Of a stretch of DNA of 64,000 nucleotides, positions 63,478 to 64,000 are shown piece by piece; within the stretch, counting starts at the first letter, position 1, and each line of letters starts with the position of its first letter. The stretch covers positions 3,162,001-3,226,000 of the forward strand of contig NC_007925.1 of assembly GCF_000013745.1 (NCBI RefSeq), in the 5' to 3' direction. The DNA is from Rhodopseudomonas_A palustris_F (GTDB lineage Bacteria > Pseudomonadota > Alphaproteobacteria > Rhizobiales > Xanthobacteraceae). A model generated the notes under the pieces. That model had not been told where the DNA came from, searched no databases, and saw nothing but the letters and a program-made list of their open reading frames with translations. A program made the translations under genes and the position numbers.

Positions 63478-64000
63478 ATGATTCGTACAGCACTCAACTT
63501 CATCGCAGGCGTCGATCGCAAGACGTTGGAAACCTGTCCGGCGACCGACAAGATGTGGGCAGCGCATCTGGGGTTCTCGCTGTGCCTGTCCTTCGTCGTG
63601 GTGTTGGGCATCTCGTTCCACGCCACCGGCTACATGATCGCCGATGTCGGAACCCGGCTGTTGGCCGCGGTGGTGATCGCGCTGACGGTGCTGATGTTCG
63701 ACCGCGCGCTGTGCCAGTCCGACTGGTTCTACCAAGGTGCCCTTTGGACCAAGGGCGACGCCGCCGAGAGCGAAGCCGAGACGCGTCAATCGACCTGGCG
63801 GTTCGGCCGGATCGCGATCCGGCTCGCGATGTCGTTCGGGCTGGCCTGGGTGATCGCGATGTTCCTGGAGCTGGCGATCTTTTCCGGCACCATCGACGAC
63901 AAGATCGAGCGCGACCGCGTCGCCGCCAATCAGCCGATCTACCAGAAGATCGAGCAATACAACCAGCAGCTCGGCGGCGAGATCGATCGCCGTCAGGCCG
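63478..64000 (+). CDS. DUF4407-family membrane protein, 5' part only
   Basis: ATG 63478 begins a frame open to the right edge (174 codons visible). The protein shows membrane segments at about 31-52, 60-78 and 115-135. It also has the family phrases FDRALCQSDWFYQG and ELAIFSGTIDDKI, followed by the start of a charged coiled coil (IYQKIEQYNQQLGGEI), as in DUF4407 proteins. Its function is unknown. The C-terminal part lies beyond the window. Confidence 0.85.
   Translation, partial: MIRTALNFIAGVDRKTLETCPATDKMWAAHLGFSLCLSFVVVLGISFHATGYMIADVGTRLLAAVVIALTVLMFDRALCQSDWFYQGALWTKGDAAESEAETRQSTWRFGRIAIRLAMSFGLAWVIAMFLELAIFSGTIDDKIERDRVAANQPIYQKIEQYNQQLGGEIDRRQA

Overview
The window looks like chromosome of a high-GC alphaproteobacterium of the Bradyrhizobium/Rhodopseudomonas group. 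This rests on composition, family content (CstA with a YbdD-type partner, a short PiT permease with a DUF47 partner, a SugE/Gdx exporter) and the palindromic intergenic repeats typical of that group. The genus is inferred, not proven.

1-25.4 kb, minus strand: a long, tightly packed operon built around a two-partner secretion (TPS) system. In transcription order it encodes a ShlB/FhaC-type outer-membrane transporter, an ExbB proton channel fused to a periplasmic DUF2341/LamG-like region, ExbD, a protein of unknown function, TonB, a small TonB-C-like protein, a putative porin, a periplasmic coiled-coil protein, a parvulin-type PPIase, a YbjN-like protein, a 4170-residue filamentous-haemagglutinin-like exoprotein, a TonB-C-like secreted protein, a lytic transglycosylase and a small Pro-rich secreted protein. 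After a 310-bp gap comes an STN/TonB-C protein resembling VreA. The content closely recalls the PUMA3/pdtA locus of Pseudomonas aeruginosa: a giant adhesin with its own transporter, energising complex, periplasmic chaperone and wall-remodelling enzyme.

25.6-42.8 kb: an apparently acquired block bounded by a decayed IS256-family transposase on the left and a decayed IS3-family (IS407-like) transposase on the right. Between them are three co-oriented genes that I cannot assign to a known system: a 238-aa duplicated beta-sandwich-like protein, a 1171-aa beta-rich protein and a 3775-aa giant. The giant's N-terminus has GT-B glycosyltransferase-like signatures, and LysM-like segments lie in its second half. 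None of the three has an obvious signal peptide. This is the best candidate for an undescribed system.

42.8-54.6 kb: small hypothetical genes, an arginase, a conserved protein of unknown role, a VapBC-type toxin-antitoxin pair with a candidate operator, a DUF1963-like protein, the C-terminal remnant of a serine recombinase abutting tRNA-Ser(UGA), a Spy/CpxP-like periplasmic protein, a YheT-type hydrolase and a SAM methyltransferase.

54.6-64 kb: mostly housekeeping genes. These are CstA plus its YbdD-type partner, a broken DUF1778/GNAT toxin-antitoxin pair cut off by tandemly duplicated palindromic repeats, PrfC, a guanidine-II (mini-ykkC) riboswitch in front of a SugE/Gdx exporter, a PiT phosphate permease with its DUF47 partner, and the 5' part of a DUF4407 membrane protein running off the right edge.
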